DNA of 64,000 nucleotides, from the NCBI GenBank assembly GCA_937873135.1, contig CALMVQ010000164.1, positions 66,889-130,888 of the forward strand, written 5' to 3'. The notes under the pieces were generated by a model. It searched no databases. It was not told the DNA's origin and was given only the letters and a program-made list of their open reading frames with translations. Origin of the DNA: an uncultured Scytonema sp. (GTDB lineage Bacteria; Cyanobacteriota; Cyanobacteriia; Cyanobacteriales; Nostocaceae). Both the position numbers and the translations under genes were made by a program. Below are positions 32,512 through 42,717 of the stretch, in pieces; within the stretch, counting starts at the first letter, position 1, and the number at the start of each line of letters is the position of its first letter.

Positions 32512-33156
32512 TTACAAAACCATCTCACTCACAACTGTTCCCACCACACAAGCTCTATCTAAATCAACTCCACTTAAATTCGCACCTTCTAATTCAGCAC
32601 ACAATAAATTTGCACTCCTCAAATTTGCACCTGCAAGATTCGCGCCCCGTAAGTCGGCTTCTTCCAAATTTGCCTCACTCAATAACGCCCCTTGCAAATC
32701 TACACGACTTAAGTCTGCACCTTTAAGATTTGCTCCAGTCAGGTTGGCACCGCGCAAGTCAGATCCGCGCAAATCAACACCTTGCAAGTTGACATTCATT
32801 AAATTAGCACCACTTAAGAAAGCGCCTGCAAAAGAGACTTCACTAAGTCTGGCTGCCATTAAGTTAGCACCACGCAAATTGCTACCTCGTAAGTCAGAAC
32901 CTGTCAAATCTGCTTGCATCAAGTTTGCTCCCATCAAGTTCGCCCTCAAGTCAGTGCGGACAAGATTTGCTCCCATCAAATTCGCGCCTTCTAAATGCCC
33001 ACCATTTAGTTTGGAACCAGTAAAATTTGTCCCGACAAGGTTAGCACCAGCAAAGTTAATGCTGCTTAAATCAACGTTTGAGAGATCCTCGTCTTCTAAA
33101 TCTACTCCAGGAAGTTGTTTAATTTCACCTGATCTAATAGCTTCAATATTGATCAT
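32512..33156 (-). CDS. Pentapeptide repeat protein
   Basis: Long run of A(D/N)LxG pentapeptides. Confidence 0.95.
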   Translation of the reverse strand: MINIEAIRSGEIKQLPGVDLEDEDLSNVDLSSINFAGANLVGTNFTGSKLNGGHLEGANLMGANLVRTDLRANLMGANLMQADLTGSDLRGSNLRGANLMAARLSEVSFAGAFLSGANLMNVNLQGVDLRGSDLRGANLTGANLKGADLSRVDLQGALLSEANLEEADLRGANLAGANLRSANLLCAELEGANLSGVDLDRACVVGTVVSEMVL

Positions 33157-33158
33157 AT

Positions 33159-33200
33159 AGCGATTAGCGATTAGTAATTAGCGATTAGCAATTAGCGAAT
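33159..33200. repeat. Heptamer tandem repeat (agcgatt type, 6 units)
   Basis: agcgatt-agcgatt-agtaatt-agcgatt-agcaatt-agcgaat. Confidence 0.85.
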
Positions 33201-34565
33201 TTATTTACCAGTAATATTTTCGCTATCAAACAGCCACATGCTATCGTTAACTTTAAGCGTCATCAAGGGTAGGTCGAGTCCCTGTTGCAAACCTAAGACT
33301 AACAGAGCAAGGGTATCTACCAGTTTAGGATCGAAGCGGTGTGATTGTTGCTGTCTGCACTCAGACAATGCTTGAACAAAAATCTCTTCACGAGTTAACT
33401 GAGACATTTTTTTCTGGTTGACTCGGTGCTGAAAGTCTGCGATTAAAGCCAAAATTCTTGATTCTAAAGGAATTTCGTCCCCAACTAACCCGGCAGGTTC
33501 CCCTGTGCCATCCCACCACTCAGTTTGGTGAGTAATGATTTGCGCGACTGCTCGCATCTGTGACATTTTGCGCAGCACTTGCATTCCTGAAATTAAGGGA
33601 CAACTCAATGGAGTGTTAGGTGTATCCTCTTGGTAACGGGTGGAAGTTCCAGGAGTCAGAACACTTTCTACTCTTTGTAATGAATCGATTCGATGCAGCA
33701 AACCAGCAAGCCGCAGGCGCTTGATTTGCCATGCCGACAGATCTAAAAGCTGCCCCATCATTTCCGAGATTGCTACGACTTCCCCTGCTGCCATTGGGTT
33801 TTGAAGATCGGCTGCATCCATGATTTGCGCCATTCTTAAAAATGCCTGGATTTCGTTAGAGACTAAGTTACGATCCAGTACTTGATAGCGAGTCTGTGTG
33901 GGTACGGATAGATTTGTCTGCCCAGTTTGGAGATAATCAACAACACGGGAGACAATTCTACCCAAGTCGAATGGCGTAGTAAGAGTCAATTGAATTGCTT
34001 GTTTGTCGGCAATGAGTTTTTCTGCCAATTCTGGTTGATAGCGTTTGACGTGCGCGATCGCTAATTCTGCTGTTTCTTGCACCAGCTCTGGCTCAAATGT
34101 CCACAGCCCATAAAATTTCCGCTCCTTATCTGATGCGGGTTGTCCAGAAGAGTTATAATCCTCTGGTGATAACTCTTGACAAATGACCATTGCTGTGAAT
34201 GTCGGCGACAGAATAATTAAGTCCCACTCCTGCGCCACTGGATCGGCTGGATCTAGTGCCACTAAGTTCACATTCTTGTACTCGCTTGTGGGGTGTTCGG
34301 CAAAGCCAGTGTCGGGAGTAGCCATAATCACAACTTGACGTGATCTTTTCGCAATGTCTGCATACCGTTCAGCTTCTTGCAAATACCATTTGCCCTGTTG
34401 AAAGGCTGTAATCACTATTGGTGTACTATCGTCAGTCAAGATATGGTCTTCTAAAGCATGGCATAAGGATACCAAGGTATTTTTATAGTAAACACCAAAT
34501 TGAATTGGTTTATTACTATCGCGACGAGCTATTTCCAGTTGTTGGAGTATCGAGCCTTTTAACAT
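33201..34565 (-). CDS. DICT sensory domain plus HD-type phosphohydrolase-like domain protein
   Basis: N-terminal DICT-like VYYKNTLVSLCHALEDHIL; C-terminal LRLAGLLHRID and QTEWWDGTGEPAGLVGDEIPLESRILALIADF (HD-GYP-like). Confidence 0.8.
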   Translation of the reverse strand: MLKGSILQQLEIARRDSNKPIQFGVYYKNTLVSLCHALEDHILTDDSTPIVITAFQQGKWYLQEAERYADIAKRSRQVVIMATPDTGFAEHPTSEYKNVNLVALDPADPVAQEWDLIILSPTFTAMVICQELSPEDYNSSGQPASDKERKFYGLWTFEPELVQETAELAIAHVKRYQPELAEKLIADKQAIQLTLTTPFDLGRIVSRVVDYLQTGQTNLSVPTQTRYQVLDRNLVSNEIQAFLRMAQIMDAADLQNPMAAGEVVAISEMMGQLLDLSAWQIKRLRLAGLLHRIDSLQRVESVLTPGTSTRYQEDTPNTPLSCPLISGMQVLRKMSQMRAVAQIITHQTEWWDGTGEPAGLVGDEIPLESRILALIADFQHRVNQKKMSQLTREEIFVQALSECRQQQSHRFDPKLVDTLALLVLGLQQGLDLPLMTLKVNDSMWLFDSENITGK

Positions 34566-34600
34566 GGGTTCGGGCGTAAGTAGTCAGGAATTAGGAATCA

Positions 34601-34667
34601 GTAGGGGCGGGTTTAATCCACTTTCACGTCTTCGCTTGTTTGAAGATCTTGACAAACCCGCCCGTAC
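34601..34667. repeat. Copy 1 of gtaggggcgggttt...aaacccgccc element
   Basis: Terminal inverted repeats taggggcgggttt / aaacccgcccgta. Confidence 0.8.
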
Positions 34668-34706
34668 AGGAGTCAGGAGTTATTTTTCTCCCTCTCTCCC
34701 TCTCTT

Positions 34707-36275
34707 TTACGAGACGCTAGCTAAGTGTTTTTCTTTCTTCTCAATGGGGGAAGACAGTGCTTCTTCTAAGTCAGCACAACCGAGTCTTTCTTCTAATATT
34801 TTCATGACTTCGCGTCCAAAGTCGTTGGGGTTTCGTCGCCAAGCTTGCAAGCAAACTTCGCCAAAGAAGGAACCGAGGGGTTCGGGATTCCACAGCAGTT
34901 TTCTAGCATTCCACGGCATATGACTCATTGGATTGTACCCTGGTTTGACAATGCCTTCTTTGAAGGCATACTCTTCCAAATGGGTATGAGGTTGTAGTCC
35001 AATGAAGAAAATGGCAGGTTCAACTTTATCAGCGCCAAAAATTCTTTCTAGTTCTCGATGGTAGGCAATGGTTTGACGAATAGTTTCTGGGCGTTCGTCA
35101 ATCACGTTAAAGGAGTAGTTGACGGAAACTAGATCGTTGAAACCAGCAGTTTTCAAGTCTCGGCAGTTTTGCAAAACGGTTCGCAGATTGTAACCCATCC
35201 GCATTTTCCGCACAAGTTCTTGAGAACCACTGGTTATACCAATTTCAAAGTAGTTCATCCCTGTTTTCACCATCAACTCGCACAACTCTGGTGTGAGATT
35301 GTCGGCACGGATGTATGCTGCCCAGTGAGTATTTGTCATGCCAGAATCGACGATTTTCTGCAATAGTTCGACAGCATCGTCAATAAATTTTCGGGCGGGG
35401 ATAAATTGGGCGTCGGTAAACCAAAAGTTGCGAATACCGCGATCATATAGTTGGCGCATTTCGGCAACGACTTCATCAGCCGGGTTAATGCGTACTTGTT
35501 TGCCTTCGACAACCGTATAAACGCAATAACAGCAGTTGTGGGGACAACCGCGTTTGGTTTGCACGCCAATGTAAAAGTCTCCGTCTTGCAAGTAATAATT
35601 AAACTCCGGCCAGATGGTTTCTATATAGTCGTAGTTACAAGCAGTTTTTTGTAATGGGGTGGGTTGTTCGTGAATCAGGCGATCACGTGGTGCTCGTCCC
35701 ACCACATAACACCTTTCATCTCCCAAGTCTCTCCCACTCAAGAGTTTTTCCAGCAAAGTTTCGCCTTCACCGACTGAAATAATTGTCCCTTTGGGTAAGC
35801 TTTTCCCCAACTGTTCGTAAAACACGCTGACTGCACCACCGCCTACAACTAAACGGACATCTTGATGATACTTTTCGGCCCGTTTCAGCCCGCGTTTGAT
35901 TAATCTCATGTTGCGCCACAGTTCTGTATAGTAGCTCAGGAGCATCCGCAAGCCACCAAATGCGCCGCGTAATTTTACAAAGGGATTTTTAGCGTAAAAA
36001 ATTTCAAAGGAGTTTTGAAGGGGATTGCCATTACGCCCGCCTACGGGAGCATAAATTTGGATATCTCGCCAAGAAAAGACAAGTAATGTTGGTTTAAATT
36101 CATCAATACAGCGATCCAAGGCTGATACATAATCTAAAGGTGGTACTGTCCCCAGATCGAAAATACGCTGTTCGATAGAGGAAAACAGCTTGTGAACGTG
36201 ATCGCTAAGGTAGACAACCCCAATAGGAAAGATGGGGTTACACGGAAGGCGGACATAGAGAATTCGGTTTTCCAT
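34707..36275 (-). CDS. Cyanobacterial radical SAM protein of the type annotated as photosystem II high-light acclimation
   Basis: VQTKRGCPHNCCYCVYTVVEGKQVRINPADEVVAEMRQLYDRGIRNFWFTD; N-terminal B12-binding-like region. Specific name from memory. Confidence 0.75.
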   Translation of the reverse strand: MENRILYVRLPCNPIFPIGVVYLSDHVHKLFSSIEQRIFDLGTVPPLDYVSALDRCIDEFKPTLLVFSWRDIQIYAPVGGRNGNPLQNSFEIFYAKNPFVKLRGAFGGLRMLLSYYTELWRNMRLIKRGLKRAEKYHQDVRLVVGGGAVSVFYEQLGKSLPKGTIISVGEGETLLEKLLSGRDLGDERCYVVGRAPRDRLIHEQPTPLQKTACNYDYIETIWPEFNYYLQDGDFYIGVQTKRGCPHNCCYCVYTVVEGKQVRINPADEVVAEMRQLYDRGIRNFWFTDAQFIPARKFIDDAVELLQKIVDSGMTNTHWAAYIRADNLTPELCELMVKTGMNYFEIGITSGSQELVRKMRMGYNLRTVLQNCRDLKTAGFNDLVSVNYSFNVIDERPETIRQTIAYHRELERIFGADKVEPAIFFIGLQPHTHLEEYAFKEGIVKPGYNPMSHMPWNARKLLWNPEPLGSFFGEVCLQAWRRNPNDFGREVMKILEERLGCADLEEALSSPIEKKEKHLASVS

Positions 36276-36923
36276 CAGGGGTACTTTAACTTACGTCTTA
36301 CCGTTTTTTAAAGGGAAGCGAGAGTAAAATCTGGCTTTAAAGGACATTTGTTTTGGTTTCTATACCTTTATTACAATCGTACTTGACGTTTAAGCCGATT
36401 TTTGATAAAAGGTTGAGCGATTTATATCTATATATATGTATAAGAATAGTTCAATGTACTTTGCACATCAAAAATGCCTAAAATCTATAGCAAGACATCA
36501 TGGAAACTAGTTGACCTATAACTTTACAATAACATCGACTTTATTTATGTAATTATTGTCAGCACTCGGCTACGCTCATAAATCAAAGGACACAAAGGTA
36601 ATATAACTCCAATTATTACAAGTTATACATGCTGATAGGTGACGGCTGAATGTTAATCGATTATTTACCTCTATTGATAATTGTTGGGAAGTCTCGAAAG
36701 GTAGATTTTTAAATTGCCATCAATAAGTTGTGCAAGACAGCAAATGAATAATTGTTCATACTCAATAATATACAATTGCAGAAAAAGCATAATTTTTTAC
36801 AAAATTTTCATATCTTAGACAAAATTCTTAAGATAGAAATAACGTAGAAAAGTTCAGATGGTAGTCGGAGTTACAGCATGTGGGGATCATCCAGTGTTAA
36901 TTTAATTAATGTAGGTTAAAATT

Positions 36924-37343
36924 GTGGCGGAAAGCTCCTCAGCAGTTATGGCTCAAATATTAGATTCTCTACCACCTGAGGAATCAGGTAAGATTCTCTG
37001 CTGCTACGTAAATGCCACGAGCAAAATACAGGTAGCTCGCATCTCAGATATTCCCAACTGGTACTTTGAACGGGTTGTTTTTCCCGGACAAAGACTAGTT
37101 TTTGAAGCCCCAAAAGAAGCTCATCTCGAGATTCACACGGGTATGATGGCAAGTGCAATTTTATCGGATAAGATTCCGTGCGATCGCCTTGCAATTAGCG
37201 AACCAAGCAGTTTTGAGTTTGAAATGAACTCAGAAGCAGCAATAGACCCTTTTCATAAAAAACCAATTGTGCCCCTGATTCATACAAAAAACGTAGATAC
37301 AATAAAACCTTTAGTGTTTAGTGTTTTAGTGGACGTTCATTAA
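36924..37343 (+). CDS. DUF1830 domain protein
   Basis: ILCCYVNATSKIQVARISDIPNWYFERVVFPGQRLVFEAP. Confidence 0.85.
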   Translation: MAESSSAVMAQILDSLPPEESGKILCCYVNATSKIQVARISDIPNWYFERVVFPGQRLVFEAPKEAHLEIHTGMMASAILSDKIPCDRLAISEPSSFEFEMNSEAAIDPFHKKPIVPLIHTKNVDTIKPLVFSVLVDVH

Positions 37344-37366
37344 AAAAACAATTTTGCTCAATTTTG

Positions 37367-37394
37367 GGGTTGCTCTATTAGGCAGCCCTTTTTT
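37367..37394 (+). terminator. Terminator after DUF1830 gene
   Basis: gggttgc...gcagccc stem (one G-U) followed by a T6 run. Confidence 0.7.
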
Positions 37395-37815
37395 GTTTGT
37401 TGTTATCAGGTGTGTAGTTACGCTTAAAAACCACTCATACTGCAATGGTTACGAATATTTCTGAACCAACTTGTGTATGCGGGCGGACCATATACAAATA
37501 ATTGTCAGCTCTGTTTTTCACTCATCTGCGGCAAATGATTATAGCGTTTTGTGAAGGAGTCGTGAAAATTATTGTTTGAATCAAGCACTCCCTCGCTGTG
37601 AGCGCTCCTGTAAAGAAAGAGAGGAATTTTACAAAGGAACGCAAATGACTGCTATATATAGCTCCTGGCTTTGCTGAATGGATGTATGAATTTATATTTT
37701 CCCTGATGACTAAACAACGATTCTTTGCGACGGTAGCCGCTACAACGGGAGCCAGTGCTGTTCAAGAAAGCGTCTGTGCTCCTGAGAAGACGGAGAGCCA
37801 GTGCATTCCTATATT

Positions 37816-37849
37816 GCGTTGGAGAACCCCAACGCCAGTCGCCTAGGCG
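37816..37849. repeat. Hairpin-rich repeat gcgttggagaaccccaacgccagtcgcctaggcg
   Basis: 7-bp stem gcgttgg/ccaacgc followed by perfect palindrome cgcctaggcg. Confidence 0.6.
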
Positions 37850-38473
37850 CGGGAAACTCGCCTCATGGGCGCTGCCTCGTCTTTGCTACTTTGTGCGTGA
37901 GGCTAATTTATACTTCAATTATGCAACCCCAAATTAGGTATTCTTTTGGTGGTTCTCCAGAAATATATATGCATTTATTATTTACATAGATAAAAAACGA
38001 CAGAATTAATCAGATTATTACTACAGGCTTAATACTTTTCGATTAAGAATCGAGCTACATAACTCCCATTATTAATGATTTTTGGTGTGCTATAATACCG
38101 TTTAACTTTAAAGTTGATACATTTAGGCAAGCACCGGGGAAGGGGATGCAGTTCTTGAGCAGTTCTTGAGCAAATAGTATCAAGATTTTCGTGAAATGGT
38201 ATAACTACGAATCTGAGCGACAATGGAACATTAAAACTATTCTTGAGCATCTTTATTCCACCTCTTTGTGTTCATTACCACGTTTGGGAGATAGAGTGAG
38301 CGCTTTTGAGAAGGATTTGGAAGAGATAAGAAAGTGAAAATTGAACCATCGGGGCAGTTTTACGAATGTGTTTCTCTCAGATAAAAACACAGTTGCCGTG
38401 TTTGTGGGAGGTAGTTTATAGCTACCATGTAGTTAAAAAAGAATTGTCATTTCTGGTCAATCCCAAATCCAAA

Positions 38474-39073
38474 ATGTCATCACCCTCTATTTTTCGCCTA
38501 TCTCCTTTGATTCGGATCACACTTTTGAGTTTGTACGTGGCACTGACTTCCCCACTACCCTTTCTGTCCCAAGTTACAGCTGCACCAGTACCACCAGCAT
38601 TGTTATGGGTAGGTATTAGCATTGGTTTAGTTGCTCTGTATGCAGCGTTAAGCGAACGAGTGATTGTCGATGACCAAGGAATTCAAGTCACTTATCCTGC
38701 TTGGGTTCCGCGTTTTTTCCGTAAAGGTTGGTTGTTACCTTGGTCGGAAGTCAAAGAATTGAAACCCCGCACCACCGGTCAAGGAGGGCTAGTTTATTAT
38801 TTCTTAAGTAAGGACGAGAAAGCTTATTTACTACCAATGCGTATAGTAGGATTTACTCAATTAGTCAGGTTAGTACAGGAAAAAACGGGGATTGATACTA
38901 CAGATGTGTACCCATTAGCACAGCCGTGGATGTATTTAATTTTACTAGTATTCACACTGTTGCTGCTACTGGTAGATGGTTGGACTATTGCCACCGCAGT
39001 GGCGCAAGGTAATTTAATCTCAAACCTCACAGAAAATTGGATAATTTCACTCCCCAAGCCCTATTACGGCTAG
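38474..39073 (+). CDS. Two-TM cyanobacterial conserved membrane protein (PH-like domain pattern)
   Basis: MSSPSIFRLSPLIRITLLSLYVALTSPLPF...SERVIVDDQGIQVTYPAWVPRFFRKGWLLPWSEVKEL; start re-set from 38366. Confidence 0.7.
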   Translation: MSSPSIFRLSPLIRITLLSLYVALTSPLPFLSQVTAAPVPPALLWVGISIGLVALYAALSERVIVDDQGIQVTYPAWVPRFFRKGWLLPWSEVKELKPRTTGQGGLVYYFLSKDEKAYLLPMRIVGFTQLVRLVQEKTGIDTTDVYPLAQPWMYLILLVFTLLLLLVDGWTIATAVAQGNLISNLTENWIISLPKPYYG

Positions 39074-39810
39074 AGCAAGTTAATTTATTTACCAAGCTGA
39101 AAACTCAGGCGAAGGAAAACTTACAAGGTTACCCTATATTACAGGATATTTCCTTTGAGGTAAATCGAGGCGATCGCATTGTGATTGTCGGACCCTCTGG
39201 TGCTGGAAAAACTCACTTATTACGTCTTCTCAATCGTTTAAGTGAACCCAGCACCGGGAAAATTTATCTAGAAAATCAGGAGTACAGCCAAATTCCCGTT
39301 TTGCAAGTGCGAGCTTCTGTGACACTAGTACCGCAAGAGTCTAAGCTATTGGGAATGACAGTGCAAGAAGCTTTAGCTTATCCCTTAGTTTTGCGCGGGT
39401 TACCTCAACAGACCATCCAGCAGCGCGTAACTCACTGGATAGAACAGTTACAGATTCCAAATGATTGGTTGGGACGAACCGAAGTTCAACTTTCTACCGG
39501 ACAAAGACAGTTGGTGGCGATCGCACGCGCCATAGTTATCCAACCGAAAATTTTATTATTGGATGAACCTACTTCAGCTTTAGATCCTAGTACAACTTCC
39601 CATATTTTACAGATTTTAACCCAACTGACTCAAAATCAAGACATGACAATCTTGATGGTAAATCAGCAGCTTGAGTTAGCCCAGAAATTTTGTACGCGTT
39701 TATTGCAGCTAAAGCAGGGTCAGTTATTGCTAGATCAAAGAGCGTCTTTTATAAACTGGATTAGCTTACAAGAAAACTTAATGCAAGCACAAGAGGATTT
39801 TGAATTTTAG
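39037..39810 (+). CDS. ABC transporter ATP-binding protein
   Basis: GPSGAGKTHLLRLLNRL (Walker A), LSTGQRQLVAIARA (signature), ILLLDEP (Walker B); start codon uncertain (TTG), overlaps previous gene. Confidence 0.92.
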   Translation: MDNFTPQALLRLEQVNLFTKLKTQAKENLQGYPILQDISFEVNRGDRIVIVGPSGAGKTHLLRLLNRLSEPSTGKIYLENQEYSQIPVLQVRASVTLVPQESKLLGMTVQEALAYPLVLRGLPQQTIQQRVTHWIEQLQIPNDWLGRTEVQLSTGQRQLVAIARAIVIQPKILLLDEPTSALDPSTTSHILQILTQLTQNQDMTILMVNQQLELAQKFCTRLLQLKQGQLLLDQRASFINWISLQENLMQAQEDFEF

Positions 39811-39843
39811 GAGACAGGAGTTTTAAATATTCTCCCCCACTCC

Positions 39844-39911
39844 TACACGGGCAGGTTTGACATGCGCATTCGGATGTAACCAGATGTTGTCTGTATTAAA
39901 CCCGCCCCTAC
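39844..39911. repeat. Copy 2 of gtaggggcgggttt...aaacccgcccctac element
   Basis: tacacgggcaggttt ... gatgttgtctgtattaaacccgcccctac. Confidence 0.8.
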
Positions 39912-39923
39912 TTTCTCCCCACA

Positions 39924-40691
39924 TTACCTGGGGCTACTTAGAGTTGAACGTTGATTGTTGAATTTCTCTTGAGCTAGTTTTGTTTGTGATTGAGGAATGT
40001 TAGCACTCAAAATTTCCATGTTAAACCTGTATCCTACATTGCGGATGGTTTGGATCAAGCTAGGTTGGCGGGGATCAAGTTCAACTTTTTTCCGCAGCGA
40101 TAAAACGTGGGTATCAATGGTACGTGGGTTATCAATAGCATCTGGCCAAGCGCGACGGAGTAATTCCGACCTAGACAGAGGCACTCCCCCAGCTTGTGCC
40201 AAAACATAGAGTAAACTGAATTCTTGAGGTGTTAAATCAATGAACTCTCCTTGGAAGCGAACGCGACGCTGTACTAAATCGATTTGCAGTGTTCCATAAT
40301 CCAGATACGCAGGTGCAATGGGTGTGCGCTTGCGACGAATTAATACTTCCACCCTTGCAAGAAACTCTTGCATACCAAAAGGTTTGGTGAGGTAGTCATC
40401 GGCTCCGGCTTTCAAACCTATAACGATATCGGCTTCATTACTACGGGCAGATAGCATTAAGATCAACGGCTGCTGTTGACAATGCAACCAATTGCAAAAT
40501 TCAATGCCATCACTATCAGCTAAGTCAGCATCAAGGATGACTAGTGTCGGCTGCTGATTTAAAAACACTTCTCTTGCCTGGTAAATACTTGCGGCTTGAT
40601 GCACGCGATAGTCCATTTGTTGCAAGTGCCAGCCTAGCAACGACCTCAGATGGGGATTTCCCTCAATGATTTCAATACAAACCGAACCCAC
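39924..40691 (-). CDS. OmpR/PhoB-type response regulator
   Basis: REC domain (LVILDADLADSDGIEF, GADDYLTKPF) plus winged helix (LTPQEFSLLYVLAQ..., TIDTHVLSLRKKVE). Confidence 0.93.
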   Translation of the reverse strand: MGSVCIEIIEGNPHLRSLLGWHLQQMDYRVHQAASIYQAREVFLNQQPTLVILDADLADSDGIEFCNWLHCQQQPLILMLSARSNEADIVIGLKAGADDYLTKPFGMQEFLARVEVLIRRKRTPIAPAYLDYGTLQIDLVQRRVRFQGEFIDLTPQEFSLLYVLAQAGGVPLSRSELLRRAWPDAIDNPRTIDTHVLSLRKKVELDPRQPSLIQTIRNVGYRFNMEILSANIPQSQTKLAQEKFNNQRSTLSSPR

Positions 40692-41348
40692 GGTGACAAG
40701 ACCCCTTAGCGTGCATGACTTTCAAGGTAACAAAGCCTATGCCCAAGGTTTTGTAACCGTTGTTACCCCAATTACCTTCTTCTCTATATTTTACCCAAGT
40801 CTATGTCGGCAATATGCTTTAGTACTCGTAACTATAAGCGCCTAAAGTGCCGCTACTCGGTCAGCTATGAAAGAAATTTTCTAAACACAGGCGACCTAAC
40901 CTGAATTATAAATCATGCAGGCTGATAACTGAAGGCTTTTACACCTTTATCATTTAAAGCTGAGAGAGCACGCGATCTTAAAATTTCGTTATAATTTAGT
41001 TAAAATCCGTTTAAGTTAAATATTTTGCTTTATAAGGAGAGCAATTTACTGAAGAATATTGACAACCAGAGCCACTTCTGGCATGAGAAGATTTTCAACT
41101 TTGTATAAATTGGTGCTTTCACCCCTCATTGCCATTAGCCTTTTGGTAGGGATAATAATAACAATAGCTTACTAAGCGATCACATTCCCTGATTTCTGGA
41201 ATAAGATCGAGCTAGTCTGTAGATGCAAGAAAGGTGTTCCTAAAAGGAGAGAAATTAGTTTTGATTTGATGACAAGCTGAAAGCAAGACTTCACTTTTCA
41301 GATTGAATAATTTACAATTCTCATTCTAAACAGATTTCTACAGCAGTT

Positions 41349-41615
41349 ATGCTCCAAGACACACAAACCATTCGCTATTACCAACGGCTTACCGACGCCC
41401 TCGTCGAGTTATGGAATCGCGGTTATCGCACTGATGATATGCGGATGTATTTGGACGGATATCTAGCCGCCCTGCGCCATGGCAACACCATAGAGCCATA
41501 TCTGATTCATCGCTTAGAGGAGGAGGCAACCCGCTACTTGTACGATGGATCAAATTTTGAAATGACTCAACTACAGCCGGATTTCCAGGAGTTCCCGAGT
41601 TCCGGTCGTTATTAA
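41349..41615 (+). CDS. Cyanobacterial conserved small protein (DUF6761-like)
   Basis: 88 aa QTIRYYQRLTDALVELWNRGYRTDDMRMYLDGYLAALRHGN. Confidence 0.7.
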   Translation: MLQDTQTIRYYQRLTDALVELWNRGYRTDDMRMYLDGYLAALRHGNTIEPYLIHRLEEEATRYLYDGSNFEMTQLQPDFQEFPSSGRY

Positions 41616-41742
41616 CAACAGCAAATCACCGCTGATAATTATATCATATGATTTGCCGTGCAGTGAAAGTCGTTTTTAGATATATTTCTTTACAATAACA
41701 TCCCCTTAGTTGCATGACTGTGGGGATTTTCCTCTATAAAGC

Positions 41743-41776
41743 GCTCATCCCACTCCGTGCGTGGGGTGGGATGAGC
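41743..41776. terminator. gctcatcccac...gtgggatgagc hairpin
   Basis: 11-bp inverted repeat between convergent genes; related hairpin at 30647-30682. Confidence 0.65.
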
Positions 41777-41852
41777 TTAAATATCTTCTTGATGGGGTGA
41801 TGGAGTTTCGGAGTTGGATAGGAAACTCGTTATTTTTAATTGGCTCTGTACA

Positions 41853-42176
41853 CTATGAGGCTAAAGCAACCTCTACCATTTGTTGCAACTCACCTTTTTG
41901 GTAAAGTTCAATCATAATGTCTGAACCGCCCAAAAACTCACCATTAACATACACTTGGGGAATTGTTGGCCAGTTGGAATATTCTTTAATTCCTTGACGG
42001 AGTTCGGGATCTTCTAAAATATCAACAGTGTGGAAAGGTACTCCCAACGTATTCAAAATTTGTACGACGTTGTTAGAAAAACCACACATGGGCATCAACT
42101 TGGTTCCTTTCATAAAAACCAAGATTTTGTTTTGCTTTAACAAGTTGTCAATTCGCTCTTTAGCTTCTGGAGTCAT
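41853..42176 (-). CDS. grxD: Monothiol glutaredoxin, Grx4 family
   Basis: [41 protein letters not shown]. Confidence 0.95.
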   Translation of the reverse strand: MTPEAKERIDNLLKQNKILVFMKGTKLMPMCGFSNNVVQILNTLGVPFHTVDILEDPELRQGIKEYSNWPTIPQVYVNGEFLGGSDIMIELYQKGELQQMVEVALAS

Positions 42177-42459
42177 GATTTTTCAGTTTCCTAATCTGCT
42201 TTCAAGAATGAGGAGGAGGCGTGCAGTATATTTTGGAAAAGGATATCCAACACTCTTGTTGCTGGTTTTTCTCCGAATATTCTGCGGTGTGAACGACTTA
42301 GCCCAGTTCAATAACAAAGGGAGTTGATGAATTTTGAATTATAAATTTTCAACTCTAAACCTTTCTGAACCTATTAGAGAGGGAGGTTTAACAATCTGCT
42401 TTAAGAGGAGGATCAGATGGTATGTCTATCAAAACCACCCCTACCAATGACTCTTAACT

Positions 42460-42717
42460 TTACAAAGCTGCTGTTGCTTGCCAAGCTTCGGGAGTATATG
42501 TTTTGAGCGCCAAAGCATGAATTGCTTCACTGGACATAGCTTGTTGCAAAGCCCGATAGATTAACTGATGCTGTTGCACTAGTCCCTTACCCGCAAACTG
42601 CGATGAAACAACTCTAACCTGATAGTGGTCACCACCACCAGTCAAGTCTTGCACCTCAACTTGGGCATCGGGCAGTTCCGCCTTGATCATTAATTCAACA
42701 TGTTGCGGACTTATCAT
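42460..42717 (-). CDS. BolA family protein
   Basis: [51 protein letters not shown]...[11 protein letters not shown]. Confidence 0.95.
   Translation of the reverse strand: MISPQHVELMIKAELPDAQVEVQDLTGGGDHYQVRVVSSQFAGKGLVQQHQLIYRALQQAMSSEAIHALALKTYTPEAWQATAAL

Noticed and set aside
32492-33160. 222-aa plus-strand ORF with KFAPxKxAP-type repeats
   Set aside because: Exact antisense of the pentapeptide repeat gene; the open frame is a by-product of its repetitive codon pattern
37755-37989. Two 60-62 aa ORFs (ASAFLYCVGEPQRQSPRRGK...)
   Set aside because: Translation of hairpin-rich repeats; overlapping frames with no coding signal
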